From Zhengitettix transpicula (taxonomy: Eukaryota; Arthropoda; Insecta; Orthoptera; Tetrigidae): a DNA stretch of 64,000 bases. The notes below the pieces were generated by a model, which ran no database searches, had not been told where the DNA came from, and saw only the letters and a program-made list of their open reading frames with translations. Numbering within the stretch: the stretch's first letter is position 1; each line of letters begins with the position of its first letter. Positions 10,709 to 23,935 of the stretch are shown in pieces. The stretch lies in the NCBI GenBank assembly GCA_037074705.1, contig CM073592.1:28182629-28246628 (forward strand), in the 5' to 3' direction. A program made the translations under genes and the position numbers.

Positions 10709-13700
10709 AGTTCGCTTTTAAATTTATATCTGTTCATTGAGTTGTTGGGGAATAGTTTTGTTGGCGATTAATTTTAATCTGAAGGTGTAGGAGCTACTAC
10801 GGGTTCATGTTTTAAGTTTACTATAACATTGATCTTGATCATTCGTTCAGTGTCTGTATTATACGACATAGTCACCTTGAACTCCATTTTAACCATCATG
10901 TATTGTCATTTTACTTCAAGTGTCCATCGAATTGATTGTTTAGAAATGACTGTCGTTACCACAAGTCTGAGTAAGTCAAAGGAACGGCCAAAAATGTTAA
11001 AATAAAATTCTAAAACGATCCTTAGTTTTAGATACCGCTTGAAAAAATAAGGCTGTTAAGTTTGGCAAGTAACTTCAGAATACTATAAATAAATAAAACT
11101 ATTGATATTTCACAAATGTTTCCCGAACGCCTTGATTTTGTTTGCCGTAACTTGAACGATATTCTCCACAGAAATATTTTACCTAGGAAGAGAATCACCA
11201 TGAAAAACAACTCGATACTCTAGCATTAAAGAAGACACCAGAGTCAATGATTTATTTGAATGTAAATATTTAACTTGGCCGTCCGTTTTCGTCAACGCGT
11301 GCGTGTCCGTTGAGGCGATTCATCCGATATTTACGAGTCCTTAGTGAATGGGAAACCCGCTGATGCTTTCCTTACTTTTAAATATCTAACTGGGGTGGTG
11401 TAAAGTTGATTCGTACTTGGAAATGCCCGTATTCAGAATTCTTCATTGAAGGCCAAGGGGAAACTATTTCCAGAGATGCTACATGACTTTCCGGGTCCAA
11501 GCGAGTCGGAACAAGTGTCTTTCGATTAAATGGAGATACTTTTGTCTAAGTTCTACATGTGAATGACTTTACCGTGTGACACATCACAATATTATCTCAT
11601 TTATTCTCGTAATAATTATTAAGTCACAATAACAGGCCATTTCCTTCTAACAAATACGTAAATTACTGGTAATCCGAATTGGAATCGACTGGGAAGCATA
11701 TTCAGTAGAATTGTAATTAAATTTTATTTCTTTCATATAAAATTATGGAGAAAGGCACGAATAGTGTTAAATGTCAGACTGATAGGGAATATTTACAAAA
11801 ATATTTATATTTATTATTTTTATTTACACTTTCCAGCGATTTTGGATACGTAAATAGCGTCATTAATTTAACTATTAGTTCTGTATAGAGAATTTTAATT
11901 GTTTCTGTTGTTTTAACTTGTACAAAAGTAGCCAAAGTTATTCTTCTTTAAAAGTGAGACTATCTTTGATTTTGTTATAATACAATAGTTTTTTTTTGCT
12001 TCCAAAAATATTTCTCCAAACTATTTTGAAGTCAACCCTATTTTCGTCAAGTTCCTTCAAAAACTAACAAATGTGTATGCGTTCTTAAACAGCAATCATT
12101 TAATAAAATTCAGGTGAATTAAAAGTATCAATCTCTTAGTGGTTACGCTTATTGTAGTATTTAATTATTCACTTAAAAATTTTAATAAAATTTTCTGACG
12201 GAAACGTTTATTTAAGGCACACTTGGCACCAAATCAAGATAACTTGGAGGTCACAATATGGCCACTTATAAGCGGTGCACTTGTAAACTCTCTGTGACCT
12301 TAGATTTAAAAGTCAGTACAATTTCCTACGTCTTTTTAGTCATATAAAAAGATCTCAATCTGAGCTTGCGTGTAGTTTCCCCAAGGCTACACGACGCTGG
12401 AAGAGAGTTATGCACAGTAAATATTTTTATATAGACAGAGTGAGAAATGTTTCGTGTTTATTTTAAACAGACGAAGAAATTTTATATTTATTTAACTAAA
12501 TAAAAACATCTACATGTTATAGTAAATTAAAACGATTCAAATATATTTTTAGATATTAAGAAACAGGATCCGAAGACTAAACCATATATCATAACTTCAT
12601 ATTACATACATGTTACTTTAAAACAGCAATAATTTACATATTAATGGAAAGTGATGTACTCAAGAATGTCTTTTAAAACTACCCAAATTTTTTACGGTAA
12701 TCACCCGAGTCTTAAAAACAAAGGATCACATATTAAATGGCAATATTGTTTACCCCTGGGAACATACTTTTAAAATTTATTTCTATTCAAAATTTTTATA
12801 CTCAATAATTATGAGAATATTGCTCCTATTTATTATTAACCCAGAAACAAAACTTACTTTTCATAATACAGAAATTCTAATTGATTTGTTTGCAATCGAA
12901 TCCACGAGGGAAAAACAACAACAAATAAAAGTACTTGTATGCACTTCCTACGTCTTAAAGTTTAAAACAGTAGTTAATTAAATGTCAGACAGGACAAAAT
13001 TCTAGTTAAATGAATATACAAATAAAGTACGTGCGTTTCAAATTTAATGTAGGTGAATCCGGCCGCTCCGTGATAACTCTAAAGATACGTCGGATTACGG
13101 CAGTTTAATTTACCCGTCGTCGCCGCGTAAAAAAAAAACTCCCCGTCCACAAATAACAATATAGCACATAAAGACAATTGAAATTTCCAGTATAAATTGT
13201 TTCAAGACTCTGGAGATTCGTGAGGCAGTAGAAATACAATAGACGCCGCGTTATTTTAATCAAGATTCCGGACACGCGTAGCGACTCCTCTAGTGTTTTC
13301 TCATCAGAGGCAAACGGGAAAATTCTCCTAAGTGTAGCGACACTACGCCGGGAATAAAACTGCTTATACCAGCACCGGTCAGAGACGTTTCTCCAGTCTA
13401 GATCCAGCTAAGCTCGAAAACGTGAAATGAAGTACAGTTGCCTGAATTTTTTTCACGAATAAAGTATTTCAAAATAAGGTAAAACTTACAATTTCTATTT
13501 GGACTCTCCCAATGTGAAAACTACTAGTTTTCACAGTCTTAGTAAACAGAGAGAAGAAAATCAAGTTCCTTTCGCATTGTGACAAGCTTATTAAATGTGG
13601 AGCGAAGAAAGACTCACTATGGCGTTATTCTCCCATTGCACAGTGTGAGGCTTCTTGATTCGACGCTCCTGGGATTTAAAGAGCTTTCCAGAGATTTTCA

Positions 13701-15909
13701 ACTTCACTTCTAGTTGACTCTCGCACAATAGACGAAGAAAGCGCGAAGGAGCCTTATCCACACTTGAAATATAAAGTTGATTTTTCTTCTTCAAAGTAAT
13801 GAGCTGAACGTAGATGCACACGTAATCACTTTCGAATCGCAGACCAGTTTATATTCAACAGTTAATACCAACTAAAGCAAGAAAAACAACAAAAACATGC
13901 TCTATTACTAATTTACAAATAATTACGTGAGTCGTTTTAACTAATTTAATTTCAAAATCTCATCGCGCTGTAAAGCGAAACACTTACAAAACGATGTTTA
14001 TTAAATATTTATGGCTCAATTGTAATATAAACTCCGTGACAGCGGCCCTGTAATGTTTACAACTTATTAGCTGTAGTAATGAAATTAGTCGGCCATAGTA
14101 GAAGAAAGTCCCTCGGATATGTTTTTATATATTTAACGAGTTCTTATATAAGAAATTAATAATTTACAGAGCTACATACATACTGTTAAGTTAGACTTCA
14201 AATAATTATTATACTTTCATTTACATCTGTGTTGAGATCTAGCCTTTATGGCAAATATAATAATGTATTTACAGTTGTCGTATCAAGTTAAATTCCACAA
14301 AGAAAATGAATATGCTTTTATATACAGCACTTTGAATTAACGAAAGGAAAACGATGTCGAATGATTTTTTCTTCTTCGGGAAAGTAGCGAGGTGACAATA
14401 AAATTCTGGCAGCATTAGTTTAAAGTATGTACAAAACGGTTGTATTGACGTTCTTCGATAGCATTGAACTATATAAAATGCCTGTTGAACTGGTGAGAGG
14501 AAGTGGTCAATCAATTTTTGTTTCTACCTAAATAAATGAGCTGAAGTTTTGACCCGAACGTGAAATTTAATATCAAATTATACAATCGAAATGGTTTTTT
14601 TACTAAATTATGAGAAAATGTATTGTAAATCACGATTTAAATTTTTTTAGTTCGTTGAAATCAGTTTTATTATTTTTTATTATATATATTTATAATATTT
14701 ATTGATTGTCTATTATTTAACTATAGTTTTAAAGCACTGTCGGTACCCTAAGTTCTGTATTTGGATTGTACCAACGGCAGTTCACTACTTATAAAAATAT
14801 TTTACTTCTTCTAGTTTCACGCAAAAACCATTGATTTTTGCTTAACCTTTTAATGTTTTTGTGGGCATTTAAACGCTCTTTAACGATAAATGATGAGATT
14901 AAAGTAAAGGAAAAGTCGTTGATATTTTCGTTCTGTTATGTGGAATGTCAGTCGTGCACTATGAATGCAGAAGCGGTCCGAGAATCCTGCCCTGTGGCAC
15001 AGCAGAATGAATGTGCTCTCGGTATTTTTCATGGAAGTGTCGTTCTGTAAGGTACGATTTTAATTTAGATGATTTTAGTTACTTAACATTAACTTCTAAT
15101 TATACCTGAAACCGTGTTTTGTTGCTGAGTAATCCGATAAAAAAAGGAAAAAAAGCATACTGCCTAGTCGAACTTACATGGACTTTGTTATTTCAGACCA
15201 GCTGTGGGAAGATTTCTGCATCCATATAGAATGAGGATAATTTTTTTTTCTGCAGAAATGTTTATGGAAGTTGGCATGGATGAACATGTATACGGGGACC
15301 CAGGAAGTCGTTTTTTGTTTGTCGTGCTAAACGGTGCCTCCTGGTCCCCTTGTTGCAGAGATTTTAACAGTAAAGAGCGCAACGCAGGCACTTAGGCTCC
15401 TGTTAGGCGCGTTCGTGTGAAGCCTGAGCACCGGCGTCCTGATTGCAGAATACCGCTTCGACGAACGTGTAATTGAATCTGGAAATGAAGGGCCCTCTCT
15501 CTTTGTCGGCAGCTGCTGACTGGAAAATAGCCAGGGGGAAGGGACGGTCGCCGAATAAACACGTCTACGCGGTTATATTTGGCCAGCAGGCACGCCAAGA
15601 CAGGTGCTGCCTTCATTCAAAATTTTAATTAATATTCACGACTCTGAAATGTGTAGTTTCCACTACTCGCTAGTCGTGTTCCGTTGAGATCGCGTGACAA
15701 ACGTACAGACGAATGCACACGTCACGAGACTCCCGACGACGATGACATCATCTCAAGTTTAATCCTACAGTCTGGACAATATTTATAATACTAAATATAC
15801 AATGTACCAAAAAATTATATTACTATTAGCATCAGTAACTGAACTTGGAGAATATCTCCCGGTACAATATGCTGTGGATTCGAAATCTTACACTTATTTA
15901 GTTGTTTTT
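10709..15909. other. Unassigned AT-rich DNA
   Basis: Five kilobases with only short frames. Some moderate-GC patches (13050-13400, 15190-15620) have no recognisable protein or RNA. No repeat family of this window was seen here. Confidence 0.45.
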
Positions 15910-16440
15910 TTTTAGGGCAGCAGGCTACATGAAGGTGATCCACATTGGGCAACTCCCCTTTAATAGCATAGGAAGGGATTTGAAAGGGGGGATGCGGACG
16001 GGTTGAGGAAGGTAGCCAAGGGTTAACTAGGGCCCCCGGGCTATATTTTAAGGATCCTACCTGGCATTCGCCTAAAGAAATGCAGGGAAAACCCTAGAAA
16101 AGCTTGCATCAGGTAGGTCGGGCATTGGGTACTTGTCCCACGCCCTTCCGATAGCGGGAGAGGAGTTTGCTGTGGGGACGCAGCTTACCCCTCGCCATGC
16201 CTTGGCCTGGTTAGGAGGCAGCTGGCCGACTATTCCAATAGGAATAGCGGACAACTCTTGCCGTATGCCCAAGGTCTGCGACCCCGGAACATACACCTCT
16301 CAAAACAGACCGAGGTGCCTCGGCATATGGGAACCTTAGTTAAAAAAAAAACCCAGAGAGATGTGAGAGCATCTCCAAAGGTAGCCCCCGCCGGAGCTCT
16401 CTGGGAAGGTTCACCTGCGAGAAATCCTCTCGCAGGCTTA
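15910..16440 (-). mobile_element. Family S retroelement, copy 1 of a tandem pair
   Basis: The minus strand is sense: the 3' poly(A) appears as a T run at 15907-15914. The body has conserved blocks (reverse complements of CAACTCCCCTTTAATAGCAT, AAAGAAATGCAGGGAAAACC, CGATAGCGGGAGAGGAGTTT). It is GC-rich against an AT-rich background. It is about 530 bp, with no full-length protein. The 5' end contains CCTGCGAGAGG. Either a SINE or the 3' part of a LINE. Confidence 0.8.
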
Positions 16441-16455
16441 CTTGCGTCATTACAT

Positions 16456-16997
16456 TTTTTTTTAAGGGCAACAGACTACATGAGGGTAATCCACTATGGG
16501 CAACTCCCCTTTAATAGCATAGGAAGGGATTTGAAAGGGGGGATGCGGAAGGGTAGTGGAAGGTAGCCAAGGGTTAACTAGGGGCCCCCGGGCTATGGTT
16601 TAAGGATCCTACCTGGCATTCGCCTAAAGAAATGCAGGGAAAACCCTAGAAAAACCTGCATCGGGTAGGTCGGGCATTTGGTACTTGTCCCACGCCCTTC
16701 CGATGACGGGAGAGGAGTTTGCTGGGGGGACGCAGCTTACCCCTCGCCATGCCTTGGCCTGGTTAGGAGGCAGCTGGCCGACTATTCCAATAGGAATAGC
16801 GGACAACTCTTGCCGTATGCCCAAGGTCTGCGACCCCGGAACATACACCTATCAAAACAGACCAAGGTGCCTCGGCATGTGGGAACCTTAGTTCAAAAAA
16901 ATACCAGAGAGATGTGAGAACATCCCCAAAGGTAGCCCCCGCCAGAGCTCGCTGGGAAGGTTCACCTGCGAGAAATCCTCTCGCAGGCTTACTTGTC
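16456..16997 (-). mobile_element. Family S retroelement, copy 2 of a tandem pair
   Basis: Very similar to copy 1 and in the same orientation. It is bracketed by the exact 15-bp direct repeat CTTGCGTCATTACAT (16441-16455 and 16998-17012), a target duplication typical of retroposition. The T run at 16456-16464 is its poly(A) tail. Confidence 0.85.
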
Positions 16998-17012
16998 CTT
17001 GCGTCATTACAT

Positions 17013-19807
17013 AAAATTACAATATTTATATTGGATGCTACAATTATAAACACCTAGAAGTTAACATAAAAATACTAAAAATCTGGAACACAAATTTATC
17101 TGTTCAAAGAACTATATAGTAATGATAACAAAAATAATAATTCTCTTTTAATATAATTAACTGTACTAATGGTATAATATAATATTTACAGTACTCAAAA
17201 AAATAAATGGCAATGTCACAAGTCACTACCACAAGCAGTTCAATATTGTCCAGTCTGAGTTTTATGTTTTAATTGGAATATACTTAGGTTTCCTTGCGTT
17301 CATTATGAGATCTACTGACCTATACATAAATATAATGATCATTGTGTTTTTCAGACTCCGCGATTTCTGTTGTCGACCGCTGGCCATTTTTCGCTGCAAG
17401 GAAGCTTTTCAACAGGAACTCTTTCGTCGGTTATCCGAGATGATGCATTGATCGGGGACAGTTGAGAGTGGACAGAGCTCTCAAGGCACTGGGCATTAAT
17501 TAGTATTTCTTTTATTGGTCGTGATGCCCAACCGGAACGAAAACTCTCCCGGTGTAATGGACCCATCAGTGCTTGCGTCTATGACGTAAATGTTCTCTAA
17601 GTGAAAATATAAATGCTAAAGGTGAATCGTTCTGATTCAATGCTTTAAAGCATGTAGCTCAGTAGTGAAATATTCGTGACTGGAAAACGGTGGTAGTGAC
17701 TCTCATATTTTTACCGTCAAATAGTTTTTTTTTCTGGGATTAATGCACAAGTTTCCCGGTGTGAAAATACATCTTTAACTTTCCTATATTTGTTTTTAAA
17801 GAACTTCCATGAGAGCATATTTTAACTATAACTCGCATTTATGTTGGGTTAGAATTCAGTGGTTTCTCTTTTTATGCACTCTTTTAGCCTTAATGTCTCA
17901 GAAAATAACACTTTTTCCCCCAGAGTAAATGATTTACTGAGCATTTACTTCTTATTATTGCTTTTTGTTTTTATTGGGTAGTTTTTTCTTGTTATTTCTA
18001 AAACAGCAGAGGTTCCTTTATACGTCTTAACGAAAGTAACATGTGAAAGATATGTTTTCATATATATTCTTCCCTTAATATAATAAAAGCATAATATCTT
18101 ATTTCCCCCTACCCCCCCCCCCAAAAAAAAAAATCACAGGAATGAATTATATATTTAATTTAACAAATAAGGAATTCAATAGTCAGCAAGGAACCGAAAT
18201 TATTTAGCAAGAAGCTCATAGACCCATTATTGAGGAATATATACCTTCTATTATAAACGAGAGTCAACAGAACTGTGGATCTCACATGAAAAAAATAATT
18301 GTGTATTTTTGTTCCAATAAAATAAATGAGAATCTGGATTTATGTTTTCAGATAATAACTAAGAATTGTTAAATAACGTCAACAAAGGTCCGACTGCATG
18401 AAATTGTTGAACAAAAAAGAGAAAAAAGAGGTCGACGAAACCTAAAGAAAATTTTTCCTTGGATATATTGATCGAAATGTAGAAAAAAAACTGTTCACAT
18501 GGTAACCAGTCATAACTTCAGTAAAATGATGACAATTGTTTGGAAAAAATAGTGTTTTTCCATTGATGAAACTGCGATTTATCCCATCCTTAGTGCTAAT
18601 TATATATCTCCTTTAAAAATGTTGAAAAGCTATAATTATGTGAAAACATCCGCCGTAGTTTATCAAAACTATGCTGTTAATGTTATTGCCTTTAATTAAT
18701 CAGATATGAATGCTTTTTCAATTAATTGGAAAAGCGTCGTATGAGAAGTACGAGAGTATTCCTATGAAAGTTTTTTCCCGCAAGTAGAGTATTAATTAAT
18801 ATTATTTGATAAAATAAATAAATCAGCTAATAAAGTCACAATAATTAAAATTTAATACATATTAATTAAAGAAAGTACAACGTTTTGACCTAATTTTGAG
18901 ACTTAATCAGGTTGAATATTAACGAAAAATTAAATAAAACAAGAAATTAATTAAATTTGTGGATCTAATTAAATATATGGAATACAACAAAAAATATTCA
19001 TTAACTTGAAGCCGAATTTTGATTAAAATCGGTGGAAAAATTCTGTTCAGCAGGTACCAATGATTATTATTTAATAGGAAGAACCAGTTTTTTTTTGGTT
19101 TATTCAAAGAGATTGTATACTAGGACGCTGTAATCATATAATACTTTGGGAGATAAGCCTTCATGCGTATTATCTATACGACTGGTAATGTCTCATTTTC
19201 GAAAATAAAATATAGTACGTATGGTTTAGTAAGCGGATTATTGATATTTAATAGTATAAATATATTTTTACGGCATATAAGGCTTGTTTAATTACAGAAA
19301 AATTACAGTAACTAAATGGTAAAACATTTGTTCTTGATCGACATTCCATTTCTTTACTGACAATAAAGAGGGCAAGAGAGAACCGTGGATGGCCGTAATT
19401 AGGAAGAAGATTGTCAGGCAGCTATGAGGCAGAGTTAACGTGTCCTAGATCAGGATCTGAAGCCTCTGTGCTCTGGTTGAGCACTCTCATCGCCTTTGAC
19501 GCCAACACATACCGCAAACATTGGAGGGTCTTCACGCTCCCCAGTTTATTCTGTCAACATCACAAGGCAAATCTGGTGCAAGTGCTGACGTAGGTGGCAC
19601 TGCGGGTTGCCGACTACAGAAAGAACATCGTCTTGCAGTCGGCAGCCTCGATGAAAACTGGAATTAGGAGTCATAGTCTTTACAATACGGAAACTAGAAG
19701 ATAGTAATATAGAAATTTGATTACAATCTATATGTGTAAACACGCAGAGCTAATAATTTACTCGTCATATGTTCAACGAACATAATATATAAAATATTAA
19801 AAAAATG
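17013..19807. other. Unassigned AT-rich DNA
   Basis: Short chance frames only. A homopolymer run (C then A) lies at about 18112-18132. A CTGATTA-type hairpin-module relative lies on the minus strand near 18872-18912. Confidence 0.45.
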
Positions 19808-19819
19808 AACATTGAATGT

Positions 19820-20277
19820 TTTTTATTTTTTTTTATTTTAAGGTTCCCACGAGCCGAGGCACCTCGGCCTGTTCTGAGAGGTGTATGTTCCGGGGTCGCA
19901 GACCTTGGGCATACGGTAAGAGTTGTTCACTATTCCCATTGGAATAGTCGGCCAGCTGCCTCCTAAACTGGTCGAGGCACGGAGAAGGGAATGCTGCGTC
20001 CCCACAGCAAACTCCTCTCCCGCTATCGGAAGGGCGTGGGACAAGTACCCAATGCCCAACCTACCCGATGCAGGTTTTTCTAAGGTTTTCCCTGCATTTC
20101 TTTAGGCAAATGCCGGGTAGGATCCTTAAAATATAGCCCGGGGGTCCTAGTTAACCCTTGGCTACCTTCCTCTACCCTTCCGCATCCCCCTTTCAAATCC
20201 CTTCCTATGCTATTAAAGGGGAGTTGCCCAATGTGGATTACCCTCATGTAGCCTGTTGCCCAAAAAAAAAACAAAAA
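19820..20277 (+). mobile_element. Family S retroelement, + orientation
   Basis: The body runs from AAGGTTCCCACGAGCCGAGG to GTAGCCTGTTGCCC and a poly(A) tail at 20262-20278. The 12-bp target duplication AACATTGAATGT flanks it (19808-19819 and 20278-20289). The 5' end is truncated relative to the tandem copies and preceded by a T-rich stretch. Confidence 0.85.
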
Positions 20278-22894
20278 AACATTGAATGTGTATCCATTTA
20301 AAACAAAGAAAATATTCTGAATAGACACGCATGAATGAGCTGGGTCGTGTTGATGTATCTTATGCAGTGTTGCAAATTTTTCATGTAAGTAAAAATACTA
20401 TAACGAGGCACAGGGGACGGAGTCTTATTTTTTTTTTAAGTAACGATTTACAAAACGCATACATCACAACTGTTTATATACGTAATAATTACGCTTCATT
20501 TTAAACAATCATATATTCTCATTACAGCATAGAAACGGGCATCCGACTCTGAATGTAGAGTCTTCTAGACGGTTCTCGTCGTGGCGTTCAGCCTGGAATT
20601 TTCTCGAACTTCCCGTTGTTTATTTCGCCGATTCTTTTGTCAATAACGATAACAATAGACTTACCGTTCAACTCTCATTAATAGATTATAGATTTCCTCC
20701 GTTTCATCTTAATTCAGGTTTCCTAGTTGACTGCGTTCTTAATTATTTCAACCAAACTTTATATATCTTACACACCCTGAATCACATTTTAAATTTTCAT
20801 CATTATATTTTGCCATTATAAATTTTTTATTCCACCTAAAACACGTTTCTGTGAAACGGTGGGACATTATACGCCATCGAGATACTAAATAGCATTATTT
20901 ACCATTTAAAATAAAACAAACGGAGAGAGATTGACGTCGGTATCAACAAAATTGTTTATGATTGAAGAACCAACAGATTATTTCACTGATTTTTGAATTC
21001 TTTTGGAATTTGGGAATGTTCCACCCCGGCTATTCGATCACATTTTGAGTTACATAACGCCTCTGACCCCCGCTGCAAGGTTAACACCGCCATTCAGGTA
21101 ACGTCATCTTTCTGGGTGTTAATGAAACGTCTCCCATACTGTTCCCTATTTCGCGCGGCGCTCATTTCATCATCATGGACCGCTTTTAATGACACCTCGG
21201 CCTCGCATTGTACGAGTAGATTGCAATCATGGAATTTTTACGATCTTTGCGCTTCCAGCAGTTTATGTTTTACTGCACAATTCATATTTGACGTTGCAGA
21301 TATCCCCCGCTGTCGCTGTGGCAGGTTGTTAATGTTGTGACTGTGTCGTGGTTCATGGACGCGACCCTCGTCTGTCGCTGTCATGCGCTTCAGAGATAAT
21401 ATTTTTTTCATGGTGTCTCTCTGAATGCAGAAAATTAAACAAAGATTTTTAGGTCAAGATAAAGCCGGGGGGGTTTTCTAGGTTATTGTAGCTATTGCAG
21501 CCATAACTTTATTTGTTTTACATGATAAGAATTTTGCATACCATAGTTTTTTATCTTTAAGTATGCCAACAGTAAACAAAGGAAGCAATTAAGAGAGAAG
21601 GGATTCCTCGATGTAAACTTCTCATCATGTACGTAAGAGTTATTTACATTTATCTCTCATGTTAAAAACAAAATGTCTACTCTGAAGATTTTTGGACCAT
21701 GCGTGGATGTAGAGTAACTGTGTATTAATAAATCTGGGCAATGCCTTTGAGCTTAGAAAAGCTTGGTAATATCCTCTGGCTATGTAATGAAAAACTAAAC
21801 TTCTACAATTTTATGATGGAAAAGGTTTTAAAAAAACAACGGTAGGGCAGTCTCACCCCTTTACCCCAATAACTAAGCACCAATCAGAACCAGCCACGCG
21901 ATAGAAGAGTTCATAGAAGTGGTAAGCGGAGCAGGATAAATAAAACAAAGCTGCAGTGACGTTTCTCGGTTATTGAATTGTATACGACCTTATCAAATAC
22001 AATCTACGTCACTTTTCACATTTCTCGCAATGAAATGTTTGTGAGAGCTGCTGCTGGAAATGAGTGGACAAAGAGTGTTGGAACCTTGTCGTGGTAAGGT
22101 CGTCCGCTGTGAGTTATAGATGAGTTTTTAAGGCGAGGGAAGGAATAACACACTAGAAACGTCTGCATGGAGAAACGTGGACCCAAGTCCCGAGCTCTCT
22201 TCATAGATTTAGATTTATTATTCATTCCATTAGTCCTCGGTGGACGAAATAGGATACGTCATAATATATAATTACAAGAAAATAATAAATTAAAAAGTTT
22301 AAAAAAAATTAAACCAACGTTAAAGATATTAATATAACAGTAATGAAAGAAATGATAAGTATATTAATCTTTAATTTTCCAACAGCAAGTCTTACTTGGA
22401 TTCTCGTTGAACTTGAAAAAGAAAATAAGTCGGCAGTTAAATTCTACAAGATTATAATTGTAAAATGTTAACATAACCTGTTAGGTTTACCAGCAAACCG
22501 TTTTATTAAAGAGGATCTAATCTGTCCTTACTGTCTACGAGATCTTTCACTGAATAATATTCTCCATTAATTAATAAAGAATTACAACGCTTTATAAATA
22601 AATTTTGTACAGTTTCAGTTTTTATTTCGTCCGGAAGACTATTGTATAGATTTACCCCGGAATAACGACGTGCTTGATTCAAAAAGGCTTAGGCGATGTT
22701 TTTCAATGCGGGGTTGAGAGCGGTTTCTAGTGTTGCATAGTTTATTAAAATTTCTAGAAAATACGGACAAGGCGATGTAAAAATCCCAAGACTTCTAAAT
22801 TCAGTAATTCCTGAGTCCCGACCCGTACTTTCACTTATTATTAACACTTTGTGGTGGGCTTAAGGTCAAATTAACTAATAATATGGGGTTTGTT

Positions 22895-23545
22895 GGGCGC
22901 CACCTGCAAGAAATTATTCACTCGCAGGAAAGAAAATACAATATGTAGTTAATAAAAAAAACAAGAATTTATTTTATCAGAATTTAGATACTCGCCCACA
23001 CATTCTTAAACACGAAAGCTCTCCAGCCTTGCCAGAGACGCATGTACCCCGCCTTTCTCAGGATTAACCGTGGTTATGTTTGTGGCAAACCGACGCGATA
23101 CCCGGAAGCATGGAATGCGACTTACCAGGTCTGCAGCTCGGACAGGATCGATTCCCGTTGGCGACTCTCTCTCTGCAGCAGCAGCAGTAGACGACCGGGG
23201 ACCCACGTGTAAACCAAAATTGTCCAGGATCAACTCTCTCTGATGGTCCAGAGTGATCCCCACGTGTTCCTAGACTGCTCTCACCGACGGTCCAAATCGA
23301 TCTCCTCCCGTGTTCGCAGACTTCTCTCTCTGCGTCCTCAAAATCCCTATCTCCTGGTTGGCCCTTGTCCACACGTGACCCACTTCATTCTATTTTAGGG
23401 CCATACCTTCCCGGTCGTCTACCCCTTTCTTGGCCGACCATGACCTTGTTTGCGGGACTTGCGGATTTTCCCAATCCACCCCGCCATTGTCTTCTGTCTG
23501 CTGCTCGACCCCGGCAAGCCACGTTTCCATGTTTCCAGGCAGTAA
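22895..23545. other. GC-rich segment beginning TGTTGGGCGCC, possible solo LTR
   Basis: Distinct in base composition from its surroundings. It starts TGTTGGGCGCCACCTGC and has overlapping open frames on both strands without recognisable motifs. I could not find a matching right end or target duplication, so the LTR idea is weak. Confidence 0.2.
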
Positions 23546-23916
23546 TTTAGGCAAAAGTTATAAAAATATTTTGTATACAAATTGATAACTAAAGTCGCAC
23601 CATAACTTCATACAATAGAAAAAGGTTTACCCGTGTCAATCGCATTACTTTAAATCCAAAATAAATATAAGACGTCTACGAACAAAAAAATATCTAGGCT
23701 GTGTTGAACATTGCGGCTTTCTATGTAGAAAATGTACAACAGATCCACAATTGGAAATGACGTCTCTTTACACTTAGACCTCGCAATGAATTAAACATGT
23801 ATACATAATTACAGAATCAATGTATATGTATTATTTAGTTGATCTGCAATTGCATTATTATACTTAATGAAATGCATGTTGTTATCTGTATAAATGAGAT
23901 ATGAAGTTGTAATGTT

Positions 23917-23935
23917 TGGTGTGTGTGTGTGTGTG
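23917..23935. repeat. (GT)n microsatellite
   Basis: A short alternating GT run. Confidence 0.9.

Noticed and set aside
20993..21340. 115-codon frame as a possible gene
   Set aside because: Composition looks random (Ser/Cys-rich), with no motif and no recognisable similarity.
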